Below, piece by piece: positions 9,047-18,368 of a DNA stretch of 64,000 nucleotides. The position numbers and the translations under genes were made by a program. The stretch lies in NCBI RefSeq assembly GCF_008520305.1, contig NZ_ML703263.1, positions 124,001 through 188,000 of the forward strand. Reading direction: 5' to 3'. Within the stretch, counting starts at the first letter, position 1, and the number at the start of each line of letters is the position of its first letter. The notes below the pieces were generated by a model. The model was not told the origin of the DNA. It saw nothing but the letters and a program-made list of their open reading frames with translations, and ran no database searches. The stretch is from Mesorhizobium sp. SARCC-RB16n (GTDB taxonomy: Bacteria > Pseudomonadota > Alphaproteobacteria > Rhizobiales > Rhizobiaceae).

Positions 9047-10597
9047 TCAGCCCTTGGCGACCGGCAGTGCGACGAAGCGGTTGTTGTCGTCACGGGTGAT
9101 CTGCATCAGCACGGCCTTGCGCCCGGATTTGACCGCATCGGCCATGGCCTTGGTGATGTCTTCGGTGCCGTTGACCTCCGCCGAGTTGACCGCGGTGATG
9201 ACGTCGCCCGGCTGGATGCCGCGATCGGCGGCGGCGCTGTCGGGGTCGACATCGGTCACCACCAGACCCTTGCCGTTTTCGGACTTGGTGACGGTGAGGC
9301 CGAGATCGGCCAGCGAGTCCGGCTTGGCCGGAGCGGCGGGTTGCTGCTGCTGGTCGCCCGACGCCTGCTTGTCACTGGCCGGCAGCTTGCCGAGATCGAC
9401 CTTGACCGTCTGGCTCTTGCCGTCACGCCAGACTGTGACGTCAACCGGCTTGCCCGGCGAATAGGCGCCGATCAGGCGGGCGAGTTCCTTCGGCGAGGCA
9501 ACGTCCTTGCCGTCGACCTGGGTGATGACGTCACCTGCGGTGATGCCGGCCTTCTTGCCGGGGCCATTGTCCTGTGCGCTCGAAACCAAGGCGCCGTTGT
9601 TCGATTTCAGGCCGAGCGATTCGGCGATGTCGGAGGTGACCGGCTGGATTTCTACGCCGAGCCAGCCGCGCTGCACCGCGCCGTTCTTCATCAGGTCTCC
9701 GACAACCTGCTTGGCGGTCGAGGCCGGAATGTCGAAGGCGATGCCGACGCTGCCGCCGGAGGGCGAGAAGATGGCGGTATTGATGCCGACCACCTGGCCG
9801 TTGAGGTTGAAGGTCGGGCCACCCGAATTGCCGCGGTTGACCGAAGCGTCGATCTGGAGGAAATCGTCATAGGGGCCGGCACCGATATCGCGGCCGCGCG
9901 CCGATACGATGCCTGCGGTGACGGTGCCGCCGAGACCAAACGGATTGCCGACAGCCACGACCCAATCGCCGACGCGAACCTTGGAATCGTCGGCGAAGTC
10001 GACATAGGTGAACTTGCCGCCACCATCGACCTTGAGCACGGCGAGATCGGTGCGCGGATCGGTGCCGACCAGCTTGGCGTCGAGCTCCTTGCCGTCATTG
10101 GTTACCACTGTGAAGGCGGTGCCCTCTTCGACGACGTGGTTGTTGGTGACGAGATAACCGTCCTCGGAGATGAAGAAGCCGGAGCCCTGCGCCACTGGAC
10201 GCGGCTGATCGTTGTTGCGGTCGCGGTGGCCGAAGCGGCGGTGACCTTCGTCGTTCTGGCCGCCCTGGTCGCCAAAGCCGCGGAATTCCTTGAAGAAGCG
10301 ACGCAGCTGCGGATTGTTGGGAAGATTGTCGAAACCGCCCTGATCGTCGGAACCGTCATCGGCGGTCGGTTGCAGCTTGGCCTTGACCTTGACGCTGACC
10401 ACGGCTGGCGAAACGCGCTCCACGACATCGGCGAAGCTCGGAACCTGCGGAGCCTCGACACGCACGGCGTCAGCCAGGACGGGGCTGGTTCCACTGGTCA
10501 GCGTGCCAACGCCGATCGCGCCGGCGACCGCGACGGAGGCGACGGCAGCCAGAAGACGCTTGCGGGTGCGGGCATATGAATTGGGGGCAATATTCAT
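9047..10597 (-). CDS. degP: Periplasmic serine protease DegP/HtrA
   Basis: A 516-residue HtrA protease/chaperone that degrades or refolds misfolded envelope proteins. The start MNIAPNSYARTRKR at 10597 was chosen over a 32-codon extension because AAGAGA precedes it and an export signal follows (arginine-rich start, hydrophobic core about 15-31, cleavage near VLADA). The catalytic triad is complete: His154 in TNNHVVEEG, Asp184 in DPRTDLAVLK and Ser258 in VNRGNSGGPTF. Two PDZ domains follow (about 290-385 and 420-510). An Asp/Gly/Asn-rich insert (about 78-132) matches the flexible LA loop. It lies between a two-component operon and a toxin-antitoxin pair. Confidence 0.96.
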   Translation of the reverse strand: MNIAPNSYARTRKRLLAAVASVAVAGAIGVGTLTSGTSPVLADAVRVEAPQVPSFADVVERVSPAVVSVKVKAKLQPTADDGSDDQGGFDNLPNNPQLRRFFKEFRGFGDQGGQNDEGHRRFGHRDRNNDQPRPVAQGSGFFISEDGYLVTNNHVVEEGTAFTVVTNDGKELDAKLVGTDPRTDLAVLKVDGGGKFTYVDFADDSKVRVGDWVVAVGNPFGLGGTVTAGIVSARGRDIGAGPYDDFLQIDASVNRGNSGGPTFNLNGQVVGINTAIFSPSGGSVGIAFDIPASTAKQVVGDLMKNGAVQRGWLGVEIQPVTSDIAESLGLKSNNGALVSSAQDNGPGKKAGITAGDVITQVDGKDVASPKELARLIGAYSPGKPVDVTVWRDGKSQTVKVDLGKLPASDKQASGDQQQQPAAPAKPDSLADLGLTVTKSENGKGLVVTDVDPDSAAADRGIQPGDVITAVNSAEVNGTEDITKAMADAVKSGRKAVLMQITRDDNNRFVALPVAKG

Positions 10598-10736
10598 GGA
10601 TCTCTTATCCTCTTTCAAAGGGACACCCTTGATCGGCATCCTCAGGGAACGAGAATTAGAGTGGCGGACATTACAGCGCCATTTCCGACGCATGAAATTT
10701 TGGTAATGTTTGCCGCGGCGAGGTCATACGAATTCC

Positions 10737-10765
10737 TTGGTCGCAGCCGGTGATTGCGCTATCTT
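10737..10765 (+). promoter_or_regulatory. Possible sigma-70 promoter of the toxin-antitoxin pair
   Basis: TTGGTC (10737-10742) and TATCTT (10760-10765) are separated by 17 bases and sit 29 bases before the antitoxin ATG. The palindromic TGTACA follows at once (about 10767-10773) and could be an antitoxin operator. Read by eye only. Confidence 0.35.
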
Positions 10766-10793
10766 GTGTACAAATCAGCACAGGGCTTTCACC

Positions 10794-11063
10794 ATGACGG
10801 CAAGCACCACCATGACGATTCGCGTTTCGTCCGAAACCAAGGTGAAGCTCGAGAGGATCGCCGCCGATACCCGGCGCAGCAAATCCTTCCTCGCCGCCGA
10901 GGCGGTTTCGGCCTATGTCGATCGCGAGCTTGAGATCATCGAAGGTGTCAAGCGCGGTATGGCTGACTCAGTGGCTGGCCGTGTTGTCGCCCACGAGGAA
11001 GCCATGGCGGAAATCGACGCCATCATTGACGCAGTGGAAGCCAAACGCACGGGTAGCGCATGA
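10794..11063 (+). CDS. parD: Ribbon-helix-helix antitoxin (ParD/CopG type)
   Basis: An 89-residue protein with an N-terminal ribbon-helix-helix DNA-binding motif: the strand TMTIRVSSETKVKLERIA is followed by a helix with RSKSFLAAEAV. The C-terminal half is acidic and helical, as expected for the toxin-wrapping tail of ParD-type antitoxins. Its stop overlaps the toxin start by 4 bases (ATGA), the usual coupled arrangement. It probably represses its own promoter together with the toxin. Start at 10794; an ATG at 10812 is an alternative. Confidence 0.85.
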   Translation: MTASTTMTIRVSSETKVKLERIAADTRRSKSFLAAEAVSAYVDRELEIIEGVKRGMADSVAGRVVAHEEAMAEIDAIIDAVEAKRTGSA

Positions 11064-11368
11064 AGCGATCCGTCATCTGGTCGCGGGACGCACTCGACGA
11101 TATCAAACGGCAGATCGCTTTTATCGCGCAGGACAATCCGGCTGCGGCACGACGCCTGGCAGATCGCATTCGCAACACCGGTCGGGGCCTTGCTGACATG
11201 GCGACGGGCCGTCCCGGTCGGGTAACCGGCACCTATGAGAAGCCAATCAGTCGCCTGCCCTACGTCATTGCCTATGCGTTGAGGTCGATCTCCGGCCGTG
11301 AGAGCGTTGTTATCTTGCGTGTAATTCACGCGTCGCGGGACTGGCCACCGGAGGAATGGCCGGGTTAA
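11060..11368 (+). CDS. parE: ParE/RelE-fold toxin
   Basis: A 102-residue basic protein of the ParE/RelE superfamily, with the N-terminal WSRDALDDIKRQIAFI helix, the central RLADRIRNTGRGLADM segment and the C-terminal strands RLPYVIAYAL and VVILRVIHASRDWP. ParE members poison DNA gyrase and RelE members cut mRNA; these residues fit the ParE branch better (no RelE catalytic set seen). The last codon overlaps the convergent ccmH stop by 4 bases, so the pair is wedged tightly between degP and the cytochrome maturation operon. Confidence 0.85.
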   Translation: MKRSVIWSRDALDDIKRQIAFIAQDNPAAARRLADRIRNTGRGLADMATGRPGRVTGTYEKPISRLPYVIAYALRSISGRESVVILRVIHASRDWPPEEWPG

Positions 11369-11829
11369 TCGCCCAGCATCTTGTCCAGAGCTGCCTGCTC
11401 TTCGGCCGAAAGCGCTGCCGTTGCCGGAAGGCGGCGCGAACGGGTGCTGAGCACAATGAACACACCTCCCACCAGCAGCAACAGCACCGGCGTGCCCCAA
11501 AGCAGGGCATTCCTGAGGTCAAAACGTGGCTTCAGCAGCACGAACTCGCCGTAGCGGGAAACCACATAGTCCATCACCTGCTGATCGGTATCGCCCGCAA
11601 CGAGGCGCTGGCGCACGAGAATACGCAGGTCGCGGGCAAGGTCGGCGTCGGATTCGTCGATCGACTGATTCTGGCAGACCATGCAGCGCAAGCCTTCCGA
11701 CAACGCCCGCGCCCGTGTCTCAAGGGCGGGGTCGGCCAGCATCTCGTCAGGCTTCACCGCCATTGCCGTGCCGGCGAAGAACAACGCCAGCAGCAGGACA
11801 ATCGATGTCAGCGAAAACCTTGCACTCAT
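11365..11829 (-). CDS. ccmH: Cytochrome c maturation protein CcmH/CycL
   Basis: A 154-residue thiol-oxidoreductase subunit that reduces apocytochrome c cysteines before haem ligation. It has a signal peptide (about 1-24), the diagnostic LRCMVCQNQSI motif with the CxxC pair, and one C-terminal TM helix (about 106-125) that anchors it so the motif faces the periplasm. The ATG at 11829 overlaps the ccmF stop (ATGA), so translation is coupled. Last gene of the ccmI-ccmE-ccmF-ccmH operon (cycHJKL in rhizobia). Confidence 0.96.
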   Translation of the reverse strand: MSARFSLTSIVLLLALFFAGTAMAVKPDEMLADPALETRARALSEGLRCMVCQNQSIDESDADLARDLRILVRQRLVAGDTDQQVMDYVVSRYGEFVLLKPRFDLRNALLWGTPVLLLLVGGVFIVLSTRSRRLPATAALSAEEQAALDKMLGD

Positions 11830-13817
11830 GGCGGGCCCGCGGGCGCCACCGCGCTCGCCTGCTTGCGACGCCGCGAAGGCGCGCCGACCCGCAGGCGCCT
11901 GTCCATCAGCGACATGGCCGCACCCGCCATCATCACCAGGCCGCCGCCCCAGATCAGCGTCACCAGCGGCTTCCACCACAGGCGCACCACGACCGAGCCG
12001 TCCTTGCCCTCGTCGCCGAGCGAAATGTAGAGCTGTGAGAGGCCGATAGTCTTGATGCCGGACTCTGTCGTCGTCGTCTGCCGCACCGGATAGAAACGCT
12101 TGGCGGAGCTGATTTCGCCAACAGGGCTGCCGCTGACGCCGATCAGCTCGAACCGGCCGCGATCCTCGCTGTAGTTCGGTCCCTGGGCAGGATAGAGCCC
12201 GACGAAACGCACCGTGCGGCCGGAGATTTCGACGGTTTCACCGGCATGCATGGACAGGATCTTCTCCGTGCCGAAGCAAAGCGTGCCGACAATGCCGAGC
12301 ACCGTCAGGCCGAGACCAAGATGCGCGAAAGCAGTGCCAAACACCGAGCGTGGCAAACCAATCAGGCGCCTGACCATGACCGGCGCGGCGGCGTTGCCTA
12401 ACCCCGCCTTGACGGCTAGGTCGGTTAGCGCACCGAGGATCAGCCAGACGGCAAGGCCGACGCCAAGCGCGGCAAGCACCGAAGCGCCATCGATGAACAA
12501 GGCAGTGACCAGCGTCGCCAGAAGGGCGGCCGCGAACGCGACCATCAGACGCTGCGCGACGCCAAAGACGTCGCCGCGCTTCCAGGCCAGCAGTGGGCCA
12601 AAGGGAACCATCACCAGCAGCGGCACCATCAGCGGTGCGAAGGTGAGGTTGAAGAACGGCGCTCCGACCGAAATCTTGTCGGCCGAAAAAGCCTCGACCG
12701 CCAGCGGATAGAGCGTGCCGACCAGCACGGTGGCGGTCGCCGTGGTCAGGAACAGATTGTTGAGGACGAGTGCGCCTTCACGCGAGATCGGGTGGAAGAG
12801 GCCGCCTGCCGTCAGCTTCGAGGCACGCAGCGCAAACAGCGCCAGCGAGCCACCGATGAACAGCGTCAGGATGCACAGGATGAAGACGCCGCGCGTCGGA
12901 TCGGTGGCAAAGGCGTGGACGGAAGTCAGGACGCCCGAACGCACCAGGAAAGTGCCGAGCAGAGACAGCGAGAAGGTCAAAATGGCAAGCAGCAGCGTCC
13001 AGATTTTCAACGCCGAGCGTTTTTCCATGACGATGGCCGAATGCAGCAGCGCGGTGCCCGCCAGCCATGGCATGAAGGAAGCGTTCTCGACCGGATCCCA
13101 GAACCAGAAACCGCCCCAGCCGAGCTCGTAATAGGCCCAATACGATCCCATGGCGATGCCGCCGGTCAGGAACATCCAGGCGACCAGCGTCCATGGCCGC
13201 ACCCAGCGCGCCCAGGAGGCATCGATGCGACCCTCGATAAGGGCCGCGACCGAGAAGGAAAAGCAGATCGAGAAGCCGACATAGCCGAGATAGAGCAGCG
13301 GCGGATGAATGGCGAGGCCAAGATCCTGCAGGATCGGGTTGAGATCGCGGCCTTCGATGGGCGCCGGATTGAGCCGGATGAAAGGATTGGACGTCGCCAG
13401 GATGAACAGGAAGAAGGCAGCACCGATGGAACCCTGCACGGCAAGCACGTTGGCGCGCAGCGTCGCCGGCAGGTTGGAGCCGAAAGCGGCGACAAGCGCG
13501 CCGAAGAAGGTGAGGATCAGCACCCAGAGCAGCATCGAGCCTTCATGATTGCCCCAGGTTCCGGTGATCTTGTAGATCATCGGCTGCAGCGAATGCGAGT
13601 TCTCCCAGACGTTCGCCAGCGAAAAATCAGAGCTAGCATAGGCGCTCGCAAGTGCGGCGAAGGACAGTGCCGTCAAGGCAAAACCGGTCACAGCGACCGG
13701 ACCGCCGACCGCCATCAGGCGCTGGTTGTTCAGCCGGGCGCCAAACAGCGGCACGATGGTCTGCACCAGCGAAAGCGCAAACGCCAGGACCAGGGCGAAA
13801 TGTCCTGTTTCAACCAT
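11826..13817 (-). CDS. ccmF: Haem lyase subunit CcmF/CycK
   Basis: A 663-residue polytopic membrane protein that, with CcmH and CcmI, attaches haem to apocytochromes c on the periplasmic side. About 14 hydrophobic segments and the tryptophan-rich periplasmic motif GGFWFWDPVENASFMPWL (a WWD-type haem-handling motif) are visible. Conserved His residues in the flanking loops would ligate haem. Full family length. Separated from ccmE by 36 bases and overlapping ccmH by 4. Confidence 0.97.
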   Translation of the reverse strand: MVETGHFALVLAFALSLVQTIVPLFGARLNNQRLMAVGGPVAVTGFALTALSFAALASAYASSDFSLANVWENSHSLQPMIYKITGTWGNHEGSMLLWVLILTFFGALVAAFGSNLPATLRANVLAVQGSIGAAFFLFILATSNPFIRLNPAPIEGRDLNPILQDLGLAIHPPLLYLGYVGFSICFSFSVAALIEGRIDASWARWVRPWTLVAWMFLTGGIAMGSYWAYYELGWGGFWFWDPVENASFMPWLAGTALLHSAIVMEKRSALKIWTLLLAILTFSLSLLGTFLVRSGVLTSVHAFATDPTRGVFILCILTLFIGGSLALFALRASKLTAGGLFHPISREGALVLNNLFLTTATATVLVGTLYPLAVEAFSADKISVGAPFFNLTFAPLMVPLLVMVPFGPLLAWKRGDVFGVAQRLMVAFAAALLATLVTALFIDGASVLAALGVGLAVWLILGALTDLAVKAGLGNAAAPVMVRRLIGLPRSVFGTAFAHLGLGLTVLGIVGTLCFGTEKILSMHAGETVEISGRTVRFVGLYPAQGPNYSEDRGRFELIGVSGSPVGEISSAKRFYPVRQTTTTESGIKTIGLSQLYISLGDEGKDGSVVVRLWWKPLVTLIWGGGLVMMAGAAMSLMDRRLRVGAPSRRRKQASAVAPAGPP

Positions 13818-13853
13818 TCCCGCAACTCACGCCAGATATCCCGCCTGGGTTAC

Positions 13854-14294
13854 TCACTTCTTGCTCTCCTGCCAGACACCCTTGGCCTTCAGCCCGTCGG
13901 CAACTTCCTTGGGCATGTAGCGCTCATCGTGCTTGGCCAGCACGCTGTCGGCGACAAAGACACCGCCGGCGCCGAAGGTACCCTCGGTGATGACGCCCTG
14001 CCCTTCGCGGAAAAGATCGGGCAGGATGCCGGTATAGGTCACCTTGACCGATTTGTGAGTGTCGGTGACCGAAAAGGCAACCGTCCCGCCCTGACCGCGC
14101 TCGACGGTGCCTTTTTCAACCAAACCGCCGAGCCTGATGCGCTGCCCGGGCTGCACACTAGCCGTGGTCAGATCGGCCGGCATGTAGAAGTAGGACGCTT
14201 TCTGGCCAAGCGCGTAGAAGGTCAGGCCGGTGGCGGCGGCGAGGAAAGCCAAGCCGCCCACAATCACCGACAATCGTTTCTGCTTGCGCGTCAT
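13854..14294 (-). CDS. ccmE: Haem chaperone CcmE/CycJ
   Basis: A 146-residue membrane-anchored periplasmic haem chaperone. It has one N-terminal TM helix (about 8-28), the OB-fold region with [15 protein letters not shown] and [17 protein letters not shown], and the haem-binding His in [11 protein letters not shown], with the usual Tyr four residues later. It delivers haem to CcmF. The gene begins 8 bases after the ccmI stop. Confidence 0.97.
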   Translation of the reverse strand: MTRKQKRLSVIVGGLAFLAAATGLTFYALGQKASYFYMPADLTTASVQPGQRIRLGGLVEKGTVERGQGGTVAFSVTDTHKSVKVTYTGILPDLFREGQGVITEGTFGAGGVFVADSVLAKHDERYMPKEVADGLKAKGVWQESKK

Positions 14295-14302
14295 CTCAAG
14301 TT

Positions 14303-15442
14303 CTACTCCGTCGCCGTCAAGCCGAGTGAGGCGGCAAAGGCGGTGAATTTCCTGGCTTCGTCACTGTCGGCTCCAAAGACCGCAATGGCGCGGCCCAGCG
14401 CATCGCGTGCCTGATCGGTCTTGCCCAGCACGACATAGGAACGAACCAGCCGCATCCATCCTTCCGGGTCGCGCGGATTTTGACGGAGTTTGTCGTCGAG
14501 GCCGGCAACCATGGTGTTGATCATGGCTTCCCTGTCCTGCGGCGACATGGAGGATGCCGCGTCGACATCGGCGGCATCCGGGCCTTTCGCGGCCGCGCCG
14601 GAAGCGACTTCGGGACCGCCGGATTTGGCCAATGCCTGTTCGACGGCGCCTCGCCACGGTGAATCCGGTGGCAGCCTGCCAAGCATCGCCTGCCAGGCCG
14701 CGGCCGCTTCCTTGCCGCGGCCCTCCTGTGCCAACGCCATGGCCAAATAGAAGCTGGCTTTCGCATTGGCCGGGTCAAGCTTCAAGGCCGCCTCGAAGGC
14801 ATCCTGGGCATCGGCAGAAACAATACCGCCCGCCGCGCCGGCGATCGCCTCGCCGAGGCCGGCCTGGCGGACAGCGCTGTCGCCGTCGAGGCGTATGGCG
14901 TTGCGGTAGGCCGCCGCAGCGTCGGCAAAGCGCTGCATGCGCAGATAGATTGGCGCCAGCACGTCCCAGCCCCGCCCATCGGAAGGATTGGCGGCAAGAT
15001 GGGCTTCTGCGCGCGCCACCAGCTCATCGACCGAACTGTCGGCCGGGTTCTTGGCCAGCCGCTCGCTGAGCGGCTGCGACGGCAGGTCAGGCGAGCCAAT
15101 CTGGCTGTAGAGCCCCCAACTGACCAACGGTACCGCCAGCACGGCCACGGTCGCGACAAGCCGTGCCGTGACCGATGCTGACCTGCCGGACGTCTCGTCC
15201 GCCACATCCGCGTTGCCCAGGCGAAGGATGCGACGGGCGATCTCGGCGCGCGCCTCGGCCGCTTCAGCGGGTCCGATCAAGCCGCGAGCGGCGTCGCGGT
15301 CGAGTTCAGCCAGTTGATCGCGATAGACTTCCAGATCGTGATCGCCGCTCGAGGACGCGCCCTTGGAGGCCCCAGCCAGCGGCAAGAGTACCGCCAGGCT
15401 GGCGCCCAGCGTGAGAATTGCGGCTATGACCCAGAACAGCAT
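14303..15442 (-). CDS. ccmI: Cytochrome c biogenesis protein CcmI/CycH
   Basis: A 379-residue apocytochrome chaperone. The start MLFWVIAA at 15442 is preceded by GGAAGAA and gives the expected N-terminal TM helix; the 100-codon upstream extension is not credible. Order: TM1 (about 2-22), cytoplasmic loop with the leucine-zipper-like [13 protein letters not shown] segment, TM2 (about 99-118), then periplasmic TPR repeats (about 145-300) that bind the apocytochrome C-terminus. First gene of the maturation operon, whose promoter must lie in the 125 bases upstream. Confidence 0.93.
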   Translation of the reverse strand: MLFWVIAAILTLGASLAVLLPLAGASKGASSSGDHDLEVYRDQLAELDRDAARGLIGPAEAAEARAEIARRILRLGNADVADETSGRSASVTARLVATVAVLAVPLVSWGLYSQIGSPDLPSQPLSERLAKNPADSSVDELVARAEAHLAANPSDGRGWDVLAPIYLRMQRFADAAAAYRNAIRLDGDSAVRQAGLGEAIAGAAGGIVSADAQDAFEAALKLDPANAKASFYLAMALAQEGRGKEAAAAWQAMLGRLPPDSPWRGAVEQALAKSGGPEVASGAAAKGPDAADVDAASSMSPQDREAMINTMVAGLDDKLRQNPRDPEGWMRLVRSYVVLGKTDQARDALGRAIAVFGADSDEARKFTAFAASLGLTATE

Positions 15443-15567
15443 GGTTCTTCCAATAAAGGCAGAGCCCGGCCCTGCCAACACAGGCATCCTGCGACGCTTT
15501 GACGGCAGGAAGCCGAATGTCCCCGGCCGGCGCCAGCCACCAGCCACTGGCACCAACCTGCGGGAAC

Positions 15568-16008
15568 TCAGGTCAGCGGCGTCCAGCTGCCATCGGCATT
15601 GCGGCAGGCCGTTCCGTGCGCCGTGACACTGGCGCCGCCGGTGAAGACCGTCTGCGTGTACTGGCGGCAGTCCTGCGAACCGACGCGGTAAGGCTGGGCT
15701 GGAACGACCTCGCCATGGCGCGAGGCCTGATCGCCCTTCCACGCCACTTTCTGGCCGCTGGTGTTGTATTCGAGCGCCTTGTATTCGGCCTCGAGCGCGC
15801 TACGCTTCTCCGTGTCGCTCAGGCCATTGCCGATCGACCCGCCAATGAGGCCACCGCCCATGGCAGAAATGATCGACTTGGTGACGACCTTGCCGCCCGC
15901 CGGAGGCGTCGAGGCCGGTGTCGCCGCAACGGTCGGGCCTTTGCCGCTCAAGGTGGTGCAGCCGGACACGGCCAACAGTGCGGAAACAAGCGCGACGCGA
16001 ATCTTCAT
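15568..16008 (-). CDS. 17 kDa-type surface antigen lipoprotein
   Basis: A 146-residue lipoprotein. The signal peptide ends in the lipobox AVSGC (Cys about 17). A glycine-rich patch, SAMGGGLIGGSIGNGL, is the hallmark of the rickettsial 17 kDa antigen/glycine-zipper family, and is followed by a C-terminal domain with CRQYTQTV and GTACRNADGSW typical of the RT0821/Lpp0805 surface-protein group. Likely an outer-membrane lipoprotein of structural role. Start chosen at MKIRVAL to place the signal at the N-terminus; the ribosome-binding site is weak. Confidence 0.85.
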   Translation of the reverse strand: MKIRVALVSALLAVSGCTTLSGKGPTVAATPASTPPAGGKVVTKSIISAMGGGLIGGSIGNGLSDTEKRSALEAEYKALEYNTSGQKVAWKGDQASRHGEVVPAQPYRVGSQDCRQYTQTVFTGGASVTAHGTACRNADGSWTPLT

Positions 16009-16194
16009 GCCAACAACCGGTTTTCTTAAGTTGGAGCCTGCCATGGATGCGCCAGGGGCCGCGTCATCGGAGAAGTAGGCGTGGCCATAGTGTTGATATT
16101 TGTCGGAAATTTGGCCGCCGCCGGCCGGTACGAGGTCAGTCGATGTGCCGCCATAGCACGCGGCGCCCATTGGTGTCGATTAGCCTGGGAAATG

Positions 16195-17628
16195 TCACTG
16201 AAGGCTCCGCAATCGCACCACTGCCTTCAATCCGCCCATGCCGGACCGTTCCAGCACCAAGCCACCTCCATACTCGTTGACGAGGTCGGCGACAATGGAA
16301 AGGCCCAGACCCGTTCCTGGTTTTGTCTCGTCCAGGCGCCGTCCGCGCTTCATGGCTTCGCGCGCCTTGTCCTCCGGAATGCCGGGACCGTCGTCCTCAA
16401 TGCTGATCTCGAAGAGGTAATCGTCCTTGCTGGCCAAGGGCATAACCGAGACCGACACCGCGCTTTTTGCCCATTTCATCGCATTCTCGAGAAGATTGCC
16501 GAGCAGTTCCTCAAGGTCCTCGCGTTCGCCGGCAAAGACGATCTCGGTGGCCGGCAGCGACAGCGACAGGCTGGTCTGCGGGTTGAGCTTCTGCAAAACG
16601 CGCACCATGCGCCGCACGAGCGGTGTCACCGGCGTGCGGTAGACGACGCTGTCGCGCTGCGCCGCAACGCGGGCGCGCTGCAAATAGTGGTCGATCTGCT
16701 TTTGCATGGAGGCGGCCTGCTCCGCGATCAACTGCCCCTTGGCGCCGCCAAGCGCCCGGCCCTCGTTGAGCAGCACGGCGAGCGGTGTCTTCAGCGAATG
16801 GGCGAGGTTGCCGACCTGGGTCCGCGAGCGTTCGACAATACGTTTGTTGTTTTCGATCAACGCGTTGGTTTCGTTGGCTAACGGTTCGATCTCGGCCGGA
16901 AAGCGGCCGTCGAGCCTCTGCGCGGTGCCCTCGCGCACCATGGCAAGTGCATCCCGGACCCTGCGCAGCGGCTGCAGCCCGAGCAGGATGGCTATGGCGT
17001 TGATGGCGATCATGCCGATGCCGAACAGGCTGAGATAGGTCAACAAGCGGCGCTGGAAGGTCCCTATTTCCTGCTCCAGTTCGGTCTTGTTGCCCATGAC
17101 GCGGAAGCGCGCGGCGCGGTTCTTCGCATCGAGAACGAATTCGCTCTCGAACACGACCAGTTCCTCGCCATTGATGCCCGGCGTGGCGTAGCTTCGCTGG
17201 AAATTGGCATTGAAGGGAACATCCGCCACGACGGGCGACGGGACGGTCCGGGTCATGGACGAAGAATGAAGATCGCCATGCACCCCTTCCGAAGCGGGCT
17301 CGACGGACCAGTACCAGCCCGAATTCGGTTCCGAGAAACGGAGGTCGCCAAGATCCGGCGAGCCGGTCAGCGCGCCGCTGTCGGAAATGCCGACGGAGCC
17401 GATCAGGTTGAACAAATGCGCCGACAGCAGGCTGTCGAAGCCCCGCTCGCTGGCCTGGCGGTAGAGCGTGGTGATCAGGGTGAAGATGACGACCAGGGTC
17501 AGGATCGCCCACACCGTGGAAAAGGCGATGACGCGGAACGTCAGCGAGCGCGGCCACGCGCGCAGCGAAAGCCGTCTGCCAACGGTTGGGTTGGTAGGGA
17601 GCGGTTCCGCGTTACGCCTCCGGCTCAC
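16195..17628 (-). CDS. feuQ: Sensor histidine kinase FeuQ (PhoQ-like)
   Basis: A 477-residue kinase: TM1 about 32-54, a periplasmic sensor about 55-193, TM2 about 194-217, a short HAMP-like linker, HisKA with His277 in GNLAHSLKTPLAVL, and HATPase with NLLENAMKWA and DDGPGIPE. The AHSLKTPL dimerisation motif is the PhoQ/FeuQ subtype. In R. leguminosarum feuPQ lies next to cycHJKL, exactly as here. FeuPQ is reported to be needed for symbiosis and for export of cyclic glucans (ndvA control) in S. meliloti. The gene overlaps feuP by 17 bases. Confidence 0.85.
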   Translation of the reverse strand: MSRRRNAEPLPTNPTVGRRLSLRAWPRSLTFRVIAFSTVWAILTLVVIFTLITTLYRQASERGFDSLLSAHLFNLIGSVGISDSGALTGSPDLGDLRFSEPNSGWYWSVEPASEGVHGDLHSSSMTRTVPSPVVADVPFNANFQRSYATPGINGEELVVFESEFVLDAKNRAARFRVMGNKTELEQEIGTFQRRLLTYLSLFGIGMIAINAIAILLGLQPLRRVRDALAMVREGTAQRLDGRFPAEIEPLANETNALIENNKRIVERSRTQVGNLAHSLKTPLAVLLNEGRALGGAKGQLIAEQAASMQKQIDHYLQRARVAAQRDSVVYRTPVTPLVRRMVRVLQKLNPQTSLSLSLPATEIVFAGEREDLEELLGNLLENAMKWAKSAVSVSVMPLASKDDYLFEISIEDDGPGIPEDKAREAMKRGRRLDETKPGTGLGLSIVADLVNEYGGGLVLERSGMGGLKAVVRLRSLQ

Positions 17629-18277
17629 GCATGCGGTAGCCCATGCCGCGCACGGTTTCGATCATGTCGATGCCCATCTTCTTGCGCAGCCGCCCGACAA
17701 AGACCTCGATCGTATTGGAATCGCGATCGAAATCCTGGTCGTAGAGATGCTCGACCAGTTCGGTACGCGAAACGACCTCGCCCATGTGGTGCATCAGATA
17801 GGCAAGCAGTCGGAATTCGTGCGAGGTCAATTTCAGTGGCACGCCGTCGACATCGGCCTTTGAAGCCTTGGTGTCGAGGCGCAGCGGCCCACAGGTCAGT
17901 TCCGACGAGGCATGGCCGGCGGCACGGCGGATCAAGGCCCTCACCCGTGCCAGTACCTCCTCGATGTGGAACGGCTTGGTGACGTAGTCGTCGGCGCCGG
18001 CGTCGATGCCCGAGACCTTGTCGCTCCAGCGGTCACGCGCGGTCAGGATCAGCACCGGCATCTTGCGGCCGCCGCGACGCCAGCGCTCCACCACGCTGAT
18101 GCCGTCCATCTGCGGCAGGCCGATGTCGAGCACGACGGCATCATAAGGCTCGGTGTCGCCGAGGAAATGGCCTTCCTCACCGTCGAAGGCACGGTCGACA
18201 ACATAGCCGGCATCGACCAGCGCATCCGAAATTTGGCGGTTGAGATCCTTGTCATCCTCGACGACGAGTACGCGCAT
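17612..18277 (-). CDS. feuP: Response regulator FeuP (PhoP-like)
   Basis: A 221-residue OmpR/PhoP-type regulator from MRVLVVEDDKDLN. The receiver has the acidic pair ED, phospho-acceptor Asp about 51 in VLDIGLPQMDG and Lys in VTKPFHIEE. The C-terminal winged helix shows LTSHEFRLLAYLMHH and VRGMGYRMRE. A start at 18277 excludes a 115-codon antisense-like extension. It forms an operon with feuQ downstream and probably with the small secreted gene that ends 91 bases upstream. See the direct-repeat site at 18694-18717 for possible autoregulation. Confidence 0.87.
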   Translation of the reverse strand: MRVLVVEDDKDLNRQISDALVDAGYVVDRAFDGEEGHFLGDTEPYDAVVLDIGLPQMDGISVVERWRRGGRKMPVLILTARDRWSDKVSGIDAGADDYVTKPFHIEEVLARVRALIRRAAGHASSELTCGPLRLDTKASKADVDGVPLKLTSHEFRLLAYLMHHMGEVVSRTELVEHLYDQDFDRDSNTIEVFVGRLRKKMGIDMIETVRGMGYRMREPEA

Positions 18278-18368
18278 GCGGGGACCAATGCCTGTTGACT
18301 GACGGTTGCAGATATAGGCCGATTCCGCCGGCCTGGGAAACGGAGCCCTGTAGGAAGGGAAGACTGCG

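Noticed and set aside
9341-10579. 412-codon plus-strand frame inside degP
   Set aside because: Antisense to a gene with complete catalytic triad and PDZ domains; composition is that of a shadow.
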